A stretch of 64,000 nt of DNA from Chryseobacterium elymi (GTDB lineage: Bacteria > Bacteroidota > Bacteroidia > Flavobacteriales > Weeksellaceae). The notes under the pieces are model-generated. The model was given only the letters and a program-made list of their open reading frames with translations. It was not told the DNA's origin and ran no database searches. A program made the translations under genes and the position numbers. Where the stretch lies: assembly GCF_003385495.1 (NCBI RefSeq), contig NZ_QNUH01000005.1:62001-126000 (forward strand), written 5' to 3'. Shown in pieces: positions 1-7,444 of this stretch (position 1 is its first letter; every line of letters begins with the position of its first letter).

Positions 1-293
1 GACCCTATATTGCGGCAGGGGTGAACTATATAGTGAACCTTCAGTCCAATTCAGATTCTGAAGATGACAACATGCAGCAGGTTTTCAGATCTACAACGCA
101 TAACTTTGCGTGGTCTGCTGAAATGGGAATTCAGTTTTATTTCAATAAATTTAAACTTACTCCGGCGATCAGAGGAACATTCTTCATGAATAACGAGAAA
201 GTGGCAGATAATGCAACGACACCTCCATACTGGGCAACTGCAATGTCTACGCTTCAGACAAGAGCTGTAATGTTTGTTCTGAAATTCGAATAA
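1..293 (+). CDS. Outer-membrane beta-barrel protein, C-terminal fragment
   Basis: This is the 3' end of a gene that enters from the left edge; the frame is open to base 3, so the in-frame GTG at 21 is probably internal. The visible part (about 96 residues) alternates polar and hydrophobic residues in strand-like blocks and ends in RAVMFVLKFE, as expected of the last strand of an outer-membrane barrel. A PorT-like barrel of the type IX secretion system is possible, but too little of the protein is visible to decide. A strong hairpin terminator follows, so it ends a transcription unit. Confidence 0.55.
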   Translation, partial: PYIAAGVNYIVNLQSNSDSEDDNMQQVFRSTTHNFAWSAEMGIQFYFNKFKLTPAIRGTFFMNNEKVADNATTPPYWATAMSTLQTRAVMFVLKFE

Positions 294-314
294 GAAAATA
301 TACATTAAAAATAC

Positions 315-345
315 AAAAGGAGTTGCTTATGCATCTCCTTTTTTT
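315..345 (+). terminator. Rho-independent terminator after the barrel gene
   Basis: The arms AAAGGAGTTGC and GCATCTCCTTT pair around a TTAT loop and are followed by a run of T. It lies about 20 bases after the stop of the barrel gene and separates it from the coiled-coil/zapA unit. Confidence 0.8.
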
Positions 346-434
346 CGTGCCCAATCAAAATATAGAGACTTTTATTTTTGTTACTGTTATTATTTTTTTA
401 CTTTTGCTATTAGTTAGAATATAGAAAACCTGAA

Positions 435-737
435 ATGCTTCAAGATTTAGAAAATAATTTTTCAGAATTAGAGAAAAAGATTTTGCTTTTACAAAAGAAC
501 TATAAAAATCTTACTGAAAGACTATCTGAATTAACTGTTGAGCATGAAGAGCTGAAAACGAAGTATGATGAGGAAAGAAGAAGAAATCAGGTATTAGCAG
601 AAGAACAAAAAAATATAAAATTGTATTCAGCAATATCAGGGAATCCTGAACACAACAGATTAATGAAAAACCACATCAACAGATTGGTAAAAGAAATTGA
701 TTTCTGTATTGCACAGCTTCAAAACAGTGGACTATAA
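435..737 (+). CDS. Small coiled-coil protein encoded with ZapA (ZapB-like size)
   Basis: A 100-residue protein with no signal peptide. It is almost wholly charged and heptad-like: Leu/Ile recur every three to four residues from position 2 to about 60 (LEKKILLLQKNYKNLTERL), which predicts a long parallel coiled coil. Its stop codon overlaps the start of zapA as TAATG, so the two are translationally coupled. The size, fold and coupling suggest a partner of ZapA at the Z-ring, like the coiled-coil ZapB of enterobacteria. That role is inferred from context, since I recognise no named family. Confidence 0.7.
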   Translation: MLQDLENNFSELEKKILLLQKNYKNLTERLSELTVEHEELKTKYDEERRRNQVLAEEQKNIKLYSAISGNPEHNRLMKNHINRLVKEIDFCIAQLQNSGL

Positions 738-1024
738 TGGATGTAAGAAGAATAACCATCAACATTGCAGGAAGGGTATATCCGCTGAACGTACCGGCCG
801 CAGAGGAAGAAACTCTGCGTAAAGTAGGAAAGCAGATTGAAAGTATGATTAAAGATTTTGAACAGAACTTCGATGTAAGAGACAAACAGGATGCTTTGGC
901 TATGTGTGCCCTGAAACTGGGAACCAATGCTGAAGTAGTTTCTCTTAACTACGAAAAAAATATAAATTCTACCAACGAAAGATTAGTGCAGATTAATCAG
1001 TCGTTGAATGAAATTGGGAAATAG
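737..1024 (+). CDS. zapA: Cell division protein ZapA
   Basis: A 95-residue cytoplasmic protein of ZapA length. ZapA binds FtsZ and bundles its protofilaments at the division site. The N-terminal half (VRRITINIAGRVYPLNVPAAEEE) matches the beta-rich ZapA head, followed by a helix with LRKVGKQIESMIKDF and the usual DKQDALAMCALKL segment, and a coiled-coil tail. The start overlaps the previous stop by one base. The next element is a 6S RNA; a zapA-6S RNA neighbourhood is also known in Proteobacteria. Confidence 0.92.
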   Translation: MDVRRITINIAGRVYPLNVPAAEEETLRKVGKQIESMIKDFEQNFDVRDKQDALAMCALKLGTNAEVVSLNYEKNINSTNERLVQINQSLNEIGK

Positions 1025-1043
1025 ATTTTTTCCCATCAGACTG

Positions 1044-1211
1044 CCTACAATAATTCTAACACATTTAAGGTAAACTCAACGCTAAACAATTACCGAGCAA
1101 ATGTCCGCTGAATGGCGTGCCGGGTCTCCCGGATTACAGACAGAGGAAATCAGTTCAAATCGTGTTGATTAGGAGTTTACTCTCAATCCCTGAATTGTTG
1201 TAGGTTTTTTT
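1044..1211 (+). ncRNA. ssrS: 6S RNA, 6S-Flavo type
   Basis: The 228-base gap between zapA and rny holds a long structured RNA. The ends 1044-1056 and 1192-1204 form a 13-bp closing stem with one G-U pair, followed by eight T. Inside, 1070-1077 pairs perfectly with 1173-1180, and an apical hairpin CCGGG-TCT-CCCGG sits at 1120-1132. A long interrupted rod with a central bubble and zapA synteny is typical of 6S RNA, which mimics an open promoter and sequesters the housekeeping RNA polymerase. The Rfam family 6S-Flavo is the expected match. The exact 5' and 3' ends are estimated. Confidence 0.85.
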
Positions 1212-1252
1212 TATTTAGATAAGTGTAAGACAATTAAAACTCAATATATATT

Positions 1253-2824
1253 ATGACAACAGCCACCATTATAGTAGGCGTTATTTGCTTAGTTGTAGGA
1301 GCAGTGATAGGGATTCTTTTCTCTAAGAGCTCGCTGAATACCAAAGCAAAATTTATTGTAGATGATGCAAAGAAAAATGCCGAAAACCTTATAGAAAAAG
1401 CAAATGTTCAAGCTGAATCCATAAAGAAAGAAAAGAATCTACAGGCCAAAGAAAAATTTTTGGAACTGAAATCCCAGCACGATGCGGATATCCAATCCCG
1501 TGAGAAAAAAATGCAGGAGGTTGAAAAAAGAATTAAAGACAAGGAGCATAAGCTTAATGATGAGCTTAGCAAGACCGGAAAACTTGAAAAGGACCTTGAC
1601 AAGCAGATTGCAGACTACGCTAAGAAAAACGAGATCTTAGACAGAAAACAGCAGGAACTGGATGTGGCTACCACTAAGAAAGTAGAAATCCTTGAAAAAA
1701 TAGCCAATTATACGGCAGAAGAGGCTAAAGCAGAATTGGTGGAAACCATGAAAGCCGAAGCTAAAACAAGAGCCCAGGCACACGTTCAGGGAATTATGGA
1801 AGAAGCACAGCTGAATGCTAAGAACGAAGCAAGAAAGATTGTTATCCAGACGATCCAAAGAATCGGAACCGAGCAGGCAATTGAAAATTCAGTATCGGTT
1901 TTCAATATTGAATCAGATGAGGTAAAGGGTAGAATCATCGGTAGAGAAGGGAGAAACATCCGTGCTTTAGAATCTGTGACAGGGGTTGAAATTATTGTTG
2001 ATGATACTCCGGAAGCTATTCTTCTTTCATGCTTTGACCCTGTAAGAAGAGAAATTGCAAGACTGTCCCTTCATAGATTGGTGACGGATGGAAGAATTCA
2101 CCCGGCAAGAATTGAAGAAGTAGTAGAAAAAACAAGAAAACAGATCGAAGAAGAGATTATTGAAGTAGGAAAAAGAACAATCATTGATTTGGGAATCCAC
2201 GGATTACATCCTGAACTGATTAAAATCGTAGGTAGAATGAAATACCGTTCTTCTTACGGACAAAACCTGTTACAGCACTCAAGAGAAGTAGCGAATATTG
2301 CTGCAACAATGGCTGCAGAATTAGGATTAAACGTAAAATTAGCCAAAAGAGCAGGTCTTTTACATGATATTGGTAAAGTGCCTGAGCAGGAGTCTGAACT
2401 TCCTCACGCTTTATTGGGGATGCAGTGGGCTGAAAAATATGGTGAAAATGCAGAAGTTGTTAACGCAATCGGAGCTCACCACGACGAAATTGAAATGAAG
2501 TCATTGTTATCGCCGATCATCCAGGTTGCCGATGCAATCTCCGGAGCAAGACCGGGAGCAAGAAGACAGGTTCTGGAATCTTACATCCAGAGACTGAAAG
2601 ATCTTGAATCTGCAGCATTAAGCTTTGATGGAGTTTCCAGTGCATATGCGATTCAGGCAGGTAGAGAACTTAGAGTAATGGTAGAAAGTGGAAAAGTAAG
2701 TGATGAAACAGCCAACCAGCTCTCTTACGACATCTCTGAAAAGATCCAGAATGAACTGACCTATCCGGGACAGGTAAAAGTAACCGTAATCAGAGAAACA
2801 AGAGCCGTGAATATTGCAAGATAA
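1253..2824 (+). CDS. rny: Ribonuclease Y
   Basis: A 523-residue membrane-anchored endoribonuclease that starts mRNA decay. The domains are in family order: one N-terminal transmembrane helix (about 5-24), a long charged coiled coil (about 30-200), a KH RNA-binding domain with [11 protein letters not shown] near residue 230, and an HD metal-dependent phosphohydrolase domain with the catalytic HDIGK near 371 and a further conserved AHHDEIE. The length equals that of the family. It has its own start after the 6S RNA and ends at a strong terminator. Confidence 0.97.
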   Translation: MTTATIIVGVICLVVGAVIGILFSKSSLNTKAKFIVDDAKKNAENLIEKANVQAESIKKEKNLQAKEKFLELKSQHDADIQSREKKMQEVEKRIKDKEHKLNDELSKTGKLEKDLDKQIADYAKKNEILDRKQQELDVATTKKVEILEKIANYTAEEAKAELVETMKAEAKTRAQAHVQGIMEEAQLNAKNEARKIVIQTIQRIGTEQAIENSVSVFNIESDEVKGRIIGREGRNIRALESVTGVEIIVDDTPEAILLSCFDPVRREIARLSLHRLVTDGRIHPARIEEVVEKTRKQIEEEIIEVGKRTIIDLGIHGLHPELIKIVGRMKYRSSYGQNLLQHSREVANIAATMAAELGLNVKLAKRAGLLHDIGKVPEQESELPHALLGMQWAEKYGENAEVVNAIGAHHDEIEMKSLLSPIIQVADAISGARPGARRQVLESYIQRLKDLESAALSFDGVSSAYAIQAGRELRVMVESGKVSDETANQLSYDISEKIQNELTYPGQVKVTVIRETRAVNIAR

Positions 2825-2843
2825 TACACGATTAAGATATTTA

Positions 2844-2877
2844 AAAAAAACCTTTCAAGAGATTGAAAGGTTTTTTT
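2844..2877 (+). terminator. Terminator of rny
   Basis: CCTTTCA (2851-2857) pairs with TGAAAGG (2864-2870), extended by flanking A and T runs. It lies only 21 bases before the next start, so the MFS gene downstream probably has its own promoter or depends on read-through. Confidence 0.85.
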
Positions 2878-2897
2878 ATTTTTATCAAAACTTAAAA

Positions 2898-4139
2898 ATG
2901 CAAGAACTGTCTTTATCTTCAAAACTGAAGTACATCTTTTCAATCCCCGTTATTATTTCAGCCTTAGGCTATTTTGTAGATATCTATGACCTGCTTTTAT
3001 TTGGTATTGTAAGAATTCCGAGTTTAAAAGCTTTAGGCCTGGATCCTGATACTGACGGAACCTTTATCCTGAACTGCCAGATGGTGGGACTTCTTATCGG
3101 TGGCGTGTTCTGGGGAATTTTTGGAGACAAAAAAGGAAGGCTGTCCGTACTTTTCGGGTCTATCTTAGTATATTCCCTTGCCAATATCGCCTGTGGATTT
3201 TTACCCTATTTTCCCAAAGAGCACTTGGTGTACCAATATGCAGGTTTAAGATTTATTGCAGGAATAGGGCTTGCAGGAGAGCTTGGAGCCGGAATTACCC
3301 TGGTTTCTGAAAGCCTGCCAAAGAGTCTGCGGGCAATTGGAACTTCAGTAGTAGCGGGTTTCGGATTGATGGGTGCAGTAGTAGCCCAGCTTACTGTAGA
3401 GCTGGCCGGAGGATGGAATATTTCATACATTATCGGCGGAATTATGGGGATCATGCTGTTGATTCTAAGGGTAAGCGTATCAGAGTCAGGGATTTATAAA
3501 AATATAGAGCATAAAAACGTCTCTAAAGGAAATTTTCTTTCTTTCTTTACCAATAAGGAACGTTTGACCAGGTATCTTAAATGCATAGCAGTAGGTCTGC
3601 CTACATGGTATTGTATAGGCATTCTGGCAGTTTTAGCCAACCAATTTGCCCCTGAATTAGGAATAAAAGATCTGAACCCTGGAAAAGCCATTATGTGGGC
3701 CTACATTGGTATTTCTGCTGGTGATCTGATGAGCGGTTTTATTTCCCACGCATTGAAATCCCGGAAAATGGCTATTTTTTATATGCTGCTGTTCACGATA
3801 ATCGGCGTGGCGGTCATGTTGTTTGGAAATACCAATACAGAAACAAAATACTACATGTTCTGTGTCTGGCTGGGCTTAGGTACTGGGTATTGGGCAATGT
3901 TTGTGACCCTTGCGGCAGAACAGTTCGGGACCAATATCAGAAATACGGCAACCACTACTGTACCCAATATGGTAAGAGGTCTGTTACCCGTAATGATCCT
4001 GGCATTTGATCTGCTGAAAAATAATTTCAGTGTTATTATAAGTGCGGCAATTGTAGGAATTGTTGTATTCGGGTTAGCCTTTTATTCATCGCTGACCATT
4101 TCAGAAACGCACAATAAAGATCTGGAATTTATTGAATAG
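2898..4139 (+). CDS. MFS transporter, metabolite:proton symporter type
   Basis: The ATG at 2898 gives a 413-residue protein. An earlier in-frame ATG at 2814 would run through the rny stop region and terminator, so it is rejected. There are about 12 hydrophobic helices. The loop between helices 2 and 3 carries the MFS signature GDKKGRLSVLFG (about residues 74-86), and helix 1 has GYFVDIYDLLLFG, as in the sugar-phosphate/metabolite:H+ symporter branch. The substrate cannot be read from the sequence. The two peptide precursor genes lie downstream, but nothing shows that this transporter exports them. Confidence 0.85.
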   Translation: MQELSLSSKLKYIFSIPVIISALGYFVDIYDLLLFGIVRIPSLKALGLDPDTDGTFILNCQMVGLLIGGVFWGIFGDKKGRLSVLFGSILVYSLANIACGFLPYFPKEHLVYQYAGLRFIAGIGLAGELGAGITLVSESLPKSLRAIGTSVVAGFGLMGAVVAQLTVELAGGWNISYIIGGIMGIMLLILRVSVSESGIYKNIEHKNVSKGNFLSFFTNKERLTRYLKCIAVGLPTWYCIGILAVLANQFAPELGIKDLNPGKAIMWAYIGISAGDLMSGFISHALKSRKMAIFYMLLFTIIGVAVMLFGNTNTETKYYMFCVWLGLGTGYWAMFVTLAAEQFGTNIRNTATTTVPNMVRGLLPVMILAFDLLKNNFSVIISAAIVGIVVFGLAFYSSLTISETHNKDLEFIE

Positions 4140-4230
4140 TATAACAGTTTTAACAGAAATTATCTTTTTTTAAGTACAATGAAATAAATAAATTAACATT
4201 TTATTGTGTTTTATATCATTATTAATTGTT

Positions 4231-4238
4231 TAATTTTG
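4231..4238 (+). promoter_or_regulatory. -7 element before the first peptide gene
   Basis: TAATTTTG matches the Bacteroidota -7 consensus TAnnTTTG. The best TTG upstream (4204-4206) is 24 bases away, longer than the usual 19, so the -33 half is uncertain. The region from here to the ATG resembles the leader of the second peptide gene. Confidence 0.4.
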
Positions 4239-4284
4239 AAAGTAAAGGAAATTAATTCTATTGTTTAATTAAAATCAAAATATC

Positions 4285-4470
4285 ATGTCACAGGAAATTT
4301 TTAAAAAAGCAAAAAAGTTAAAAAAGGATGACCTTAAGAACATTATAGGCGGAGTTGGTGGAGTAATCACTCCGGATCTTTCGCAATGTGGCTGTAGCTG
4401 TACAGGTGCAGTGACAGGTCCGTCTTATTGTATAAAGTATAAAAAGTGTCTGCAGGTAATAACCTGTTAA
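4285..4470 (+). CDS. Six-cysteine double-glycine peptide precursor 1
   Basis: A 61-residue precursor. The leader (1-23) is basic and ends in LKNIIGG, the double-glycine cleavage motif of C39-peptidase ABC exporters, as in Bacteroidota bacteriocin-like/natural-product precursors. The predicted core holds six cysteines in the spacing CxCxC-x9-C-x5-C-x5-C, enough for three disulfides or thioether links. The same spacing is kept exactly in the 58-aa gene at 4770-4946. No modifying enzyme, immunity gene or C39 transporter is in the window. The product may be a secreted antibacterial or signalling peptide; its function is unproven. Confidence 0.85.
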   Translation: MSQEIFKKAKKLKKDDLKNIIGGVGGVITPDLSQCGCSCTGAVTGPSYCIKYKKCLQVITC

Positions 4471-4482
4471 TAAAATATCACT

Positions 4483-4510
4483 AAAACCTTTCGAGAAATT
4501 GAAAGGTTTT
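4483..4510 (+). terminator. Terminator after peptide precursor 1
   Basis: A perfect 10-bp stem (AAAACCTTTC with GAAAGGTTTT) closes an 8-base loop, followed by ATTTATT. The arms are nearly the same as those of the rny terminator. It makes the first peptide gene a single-gene unit. Confidence 0.8.
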
Positions 4511-4689
4511 ATTTATTAACGCTTAAGAATTAAAACAAAATTCTGTTGTCTTTCTCTTGAACGGTTTTATGCCGGGTTAAAAGAACAGGATTATAAAATT
4601 GTTTAATAAAGGTTAACCGTTATTATTCCGCTTATAATGTAATAAAAGTAATGAAATCAACGTATTATTAAAATTTTAATTAAATTATG

Positions 4690-4719
4690 TTGTGAATAAT
4701 TAATATTTGTTTAACTTTG
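4690..4719 (+). promoter_or_regulatory. Promoter of peptide precursor 2
   Basis: TTG at 4690-4692 and TAACTTTG at 4712-4719 are separated by 19 bases, a full match to the Bacteroidota housekeeping promoter. The predicted transcript has a leader of about 45 bases before the ATG at 4770. Confidence 0.7.
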
Positions 4720-4769
4720 GAAGGTAACTAAACTATATTGTTTAATCCTAAATCAAATCATTCAACACT

Positions 4770-4946
4770 ATGAAAAATGCTAAGAAATTAAAAAAAGCAG
4801 ATCTAAAGAACATTATTGGAGGAATCAGCGGAACCCCTGATTTATCACTTTGCGGATGCAGCTGCTCAGGTTCTGTAACAGGACCTTGGTATTGTGTGCA
4901 GCATATTGCTTGTACACAAGGGTATAACTGTGGTTCAGAAATTTAA
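4770..4946 (+). CDS. Six-cysteine double-glycine peptide precursor 2
   Basis: A 58-residue ORF beginning at the ATG at 4770. The leader MKNAKKLKKADLKNIIGG (1-18) ends at the GG cleavage site. The core keeps the same six-cysteine pattern as its neighbour (CGCSC, then C after nine, five and five residues) and the motif SVTGPWYC against AVTGPSYC. The two genes are tandem paralogs with similar 5' leaders, each with its own promoter and terminator. Between leader and cysteines the sequence is variable. Export by a peptidase-containing ABC transporter elsewhere is expected from the leader type. Confidence 0.85.
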   Translation: MKNAKKLKKADLKNIIGGISGTPDLSLCGCSCSGSVTGPWYCVQHIACTQGYNCGSEI

Positions 4947-4989
4947 GAACTATTTCAGTCAGAAATAAACATTTCCACATTTAATACGC

Positions 4990-5020
4990 AAAAGCCTTTT
5001 GGACCTTCCAGAAGGTTTTT
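4990..5020 (+). terminator. Terminator after peptide precursor 2
   Basis: A 12-bp stem with two G-U pairs (AAAGCCTTTTGG with CCAGAAGGTTTT) closes the loop ACCTT and is followed by T-rich sequence. Confidence 0.7.
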
Positions 5021-5127
5021 GTCTTTAAATTACATCTTATAAAAAAGAAAAATCGTTTATTTTGTTTTTGTAAATTATTTATAATCAATGATTTGTGTTT
5101 ATTTTTTTTAAAAAATTGAATAAAATA

Positions 5128-6063
5128 TTAACCGATAATATAAATAAGGCTTCCCACACTTATAACAATCCATAAGATAACAGCTGCAGCCAGCGGTTTG
5201 AAACCTATTGTTTTTAAAGTTTGGATCGATAAAGTAGAACCTATAAAAAATAAAGTCAGATTCAATCCGGATTTTGCCAAAGCTGTAATGGAAATATTTA
5301 AGTGTTCCGGAAAAGGGACGTAGGTATTTAGCAGGATAGCAATAATGAAATAACCGATAAACCACGGGATTCTCACCTTGGATTCTTTATTTTTAAAGAT
5401 AAACATGGTAATAATAGAAACCGGAATAATCCATAAAGCACGGGCCAGTTTCACCGTAGTAGCGATCTTTAAAGCTTCATTTCCATATTTTCCGGCCGCT
5501 CCTACCACAGAACTCGTATCATGAATTCCCACGGCACACCAAAGCCCGAACTGTTCCTGCGAAAGTTGCAGCAGATGCCCAATTGCAGGATAAATAAATA
5601 AAGCCACCGAATTCAATGTAAAAATAATGGCAAGTCCCAAAGACATCTCTTTTGTGCTGGGCTTTATGATAGGAGAGACAGCTGCAATAGCACTTCCGCC
5701 ACAGATTGCTGTTCCTGCAGAGATCAGGTAGGAAAGTTTTTTTTCAAGCTTGAATACTTTTCCCAGAACATATCCAAGAATCATCACCGTGAGAATGCTC
5801 ACAACCGTCAAAAAGAATCCTGTTTTTCCGGCCTGAAGCGCTTCATCCAGCTTAAGTCCGAAACCCAGTCCAACAATGGAAATCTGAAGAAGCAGATGAA
5901 TGTATTTGTGCAGATGCTGCTCAAACGGATTCCCTATAAAAACAGCAAGGCCAAAGCCTAACGCCAAAGCTATGGGAGAAGAAATTAGTGGAGTAAGGCA
6001 TATAACGGCAAGTAGAATAAAAACAGCTTTTCGTATTCTTTCATTTTGGAGGAAATCTTTCAT
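5128..6063 (-). CDS. yeiH: YeiH family putative sulfate/sulfite exporter
   Basis: A 311-residue inner-membrane protein with about ten helices, of the YeiH/UPF0324 family. The ATG at 6063 (MKDFLQNERIRK) is chosen because the longer frame would need a TTG start. Conserved family segments are GLGFGLKLDEALQAGK, the Gly-rich ISAGTAICGGSAIAA and VGIHDTSSVVGAAGKYG. Family members are proposed to export sulfite or sulfate, which is not proven here. A LysR regulator lies upstream in the same direction, matching the yeiE-yeiH neighbourhood in enterobacteria, where the two are divergent. Confidence 0.88.
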   Translation of the reverse strand: MKDFLQNERIRKAVFILLAVICLTPLISSPIALALGFGLAVFIGNPFEQHLHKYIHLLLQISIVGLGFGLKLDEALQAGKTGFFLTVVSILTVMILGYVLGKVFKLEKKLSYLISAGTAICGGSAIAAVSPIIKPSTKEMSLGLAIIFTLNSVALFIYPAIGHLLQLSQEQFGLWCAVGIHDTSSVVGAAGKYGNEALKIATTVKLARALWIIPVSIITMFIFKNKESKVRIPWFIGYFIIAILLNTYVPFPEHLNISITALAKSGLNLTLFFIGSTLSIQTLKTIGFKPLAAAVILWIVISVGSLIYIIG

Positions 6064-6438
6064 AAAATAAGTTTTGAAATCAGACTCCAAAATTCCGAAA
6101 TATAGTATTACAAAATAAATCGTATTTTATTATAATGGATAACTTTTGGTTATGTTTTAAATGGGAGAGTTTGAGAGTGACAGGTCGTGAGTCTTAGAGT
6201 TTTTAGAGTAAATGAATTATTGAGTGTTGTCAGTTGCTGATTGCTAGTTCATAGTAGTTAAGTTAACGAGTTAGCATCTGATATATCTGATATCTGATAT
6301 CTTGATTCTTTTCTACAAATATAAAATTCACCACTCACTTGCAAAGCAAAATTCATCTTTGACATCTATCCCGTCTAAACCCAAATAAAAGACCATAGTT
6401 TAAACTGTGACCAATCCCTAAAACCTACCATCTGCACC
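6064..6438. other. 375-base gap between the LysR gene and yeiH, with short repeats
   Basis: No gene is visible. The gap holds degenerate GAG/TTAGAG-rich sequence (about 6165-6210), a heptamer array (6277-6307), and a near-palindrome around AGTTTAAACT near 6400. A LysR-type regulator could bind here to control yeiH, but no clear T-N11-A site stands out. Confidence 0.4.
6277..6307. repeat. Heptamer tandem array ATCTGAT
   Basis: Three copies of ATCTGAT (6277-6283, 6286-6292, 6293-6299) plus an imperfect ATCTTGAT. It is one of several 7-bp arrays in this window. Confidence 0.7.
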
Positions 6439-7317
6439 CTAACTCCTTACAAATCTCAGAAAAAGCTTAATCATTTCAGACTGATCACCTTTGGGAAGAA
6501 TGAAATGAAAATTCCTCTCAATACTGAAGTTTTTAATATCAACAATAGTCAGGCTATTGTTCTTTAATTCATTCAAAATAGTGCTGATGGAGAGGAATGC
6601 CATACAATCTGAGTGTAAAAGGTAATTCTTGATGCTCTCACTGCTTCCCAGCTGCATGACGGTATTCAGCTCTTCGATGTTGATTCCTTTTTCCTTTAAG
6701 CGGTTTTGGATGAATTCCTGGGTGCCGGAGCCCTGTTCCCTGAAGATCAGATTCAGATCATAAAGATCTTTCAGATTTAAGCTTTTGTGAGCTAGTGGAT
6801 GTTCTGTCTTTGCTGTAAGGACAATTTCATCAGCCTTAAAAATTTTATAATCAAAAAAGGATGACTGTGATTCCCCTTCGATAATTCCCAGGTCGATCTT
6901 TCCGTCCTTCAGAAGCTCGGAAATAATCTCAGTATTATGGGCAATCAGTTCAATCTTAATATCCTTATAATAAGAGTTGAATTTGGCCAGTATTTCAGGT
7001 AAAACATACTGTGCAACGCTGGTACTGGCTCCAATAATCAGCTTTCCCTTATGCTGTTCATTAATTTGACTGATTTCAAATTCCAGATCACGATACATAT
7101 TCCGGATCTTTTCTGCATATTCATATAAAATTTTTCCACTTTGGGTAAGCTGTACCGAAGTTCCTTTCCTGTCAAACAGTTTGGTGCCCATCTGACTTTC
7201 AATTTCTTTGATATGCTTGGTGACGGCCGGTTGTGAAATATGAAGTTCCTCAGAAGCTTTAGTAAAACTCAGTCTTGATGCGGCTGTATGGAAAACTTTT
7301 AATCTGTAGTCAAACAT
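6439..7317 (-). CDS. LysR-type regulator, YeiE/CysL-like
   Basis: A 292-residue regulator. Residues 1-60 form the winged helix-turn-helix typical of LysR proteins (FTKASEELHISQPAVTKHIKEIE), followed by a linker helix and a periplasmic-binding-like effector domain (about 90-290) with GASTSVAQYVLPEIL at its start. Because it precedes a YeiH exporter, it probably responds to a sulfur anion, as YeiE responds to sulfite in enterobacteria. That link is inferred from context. The ATG at 7317 gives the standard N-terminus MFDYRLKVFHTAA. Confidence 0.88.
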   Translation of the reverse strand: MFDYRLKVFHTAASRLSFTKASEELHISQPAVTKHIKEIESQMGTKLFDRKGTSVQLTQSGKILYEYAEKIRNMYRDLEFEISQINEQHKGKLIIGASTSVAQYVLPEILAKFNSYYKDIKIELIAHNTEIISELLKDGKIDLGIIEGESQSSFFDYKIFKADEIVLTAKTEHPLAHKSLNLKDLYDLNLIFREQGSGTQEFIQNRLKEKGINIEELNTVMQLGSSESIKNYLLHSDCMAFLSISTILNELKNNSLTIVDIKNFSIERNFHFILPKGDQSEMIKLFLRFVRS

Positions 7318-7444
7318 TTTTATATGAACTTATAGTAACAAACTTAGTGAATTTATGCAGAGTTTTAAGGGTAAGCGTTTGAGTGTTGTAAAGTTAAACA
7401 TTATCATATTGAGAACTTTTGGCAGAAGCAAAATCCTCAAACTT

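Noticed and set aside
2814..2897. Longer N-terminus for the MFS transporter
   Set aside because: It would be translated through the rny stop and terminator hairpin; the ATG at 2898 gives the normal MFS N-terminus.
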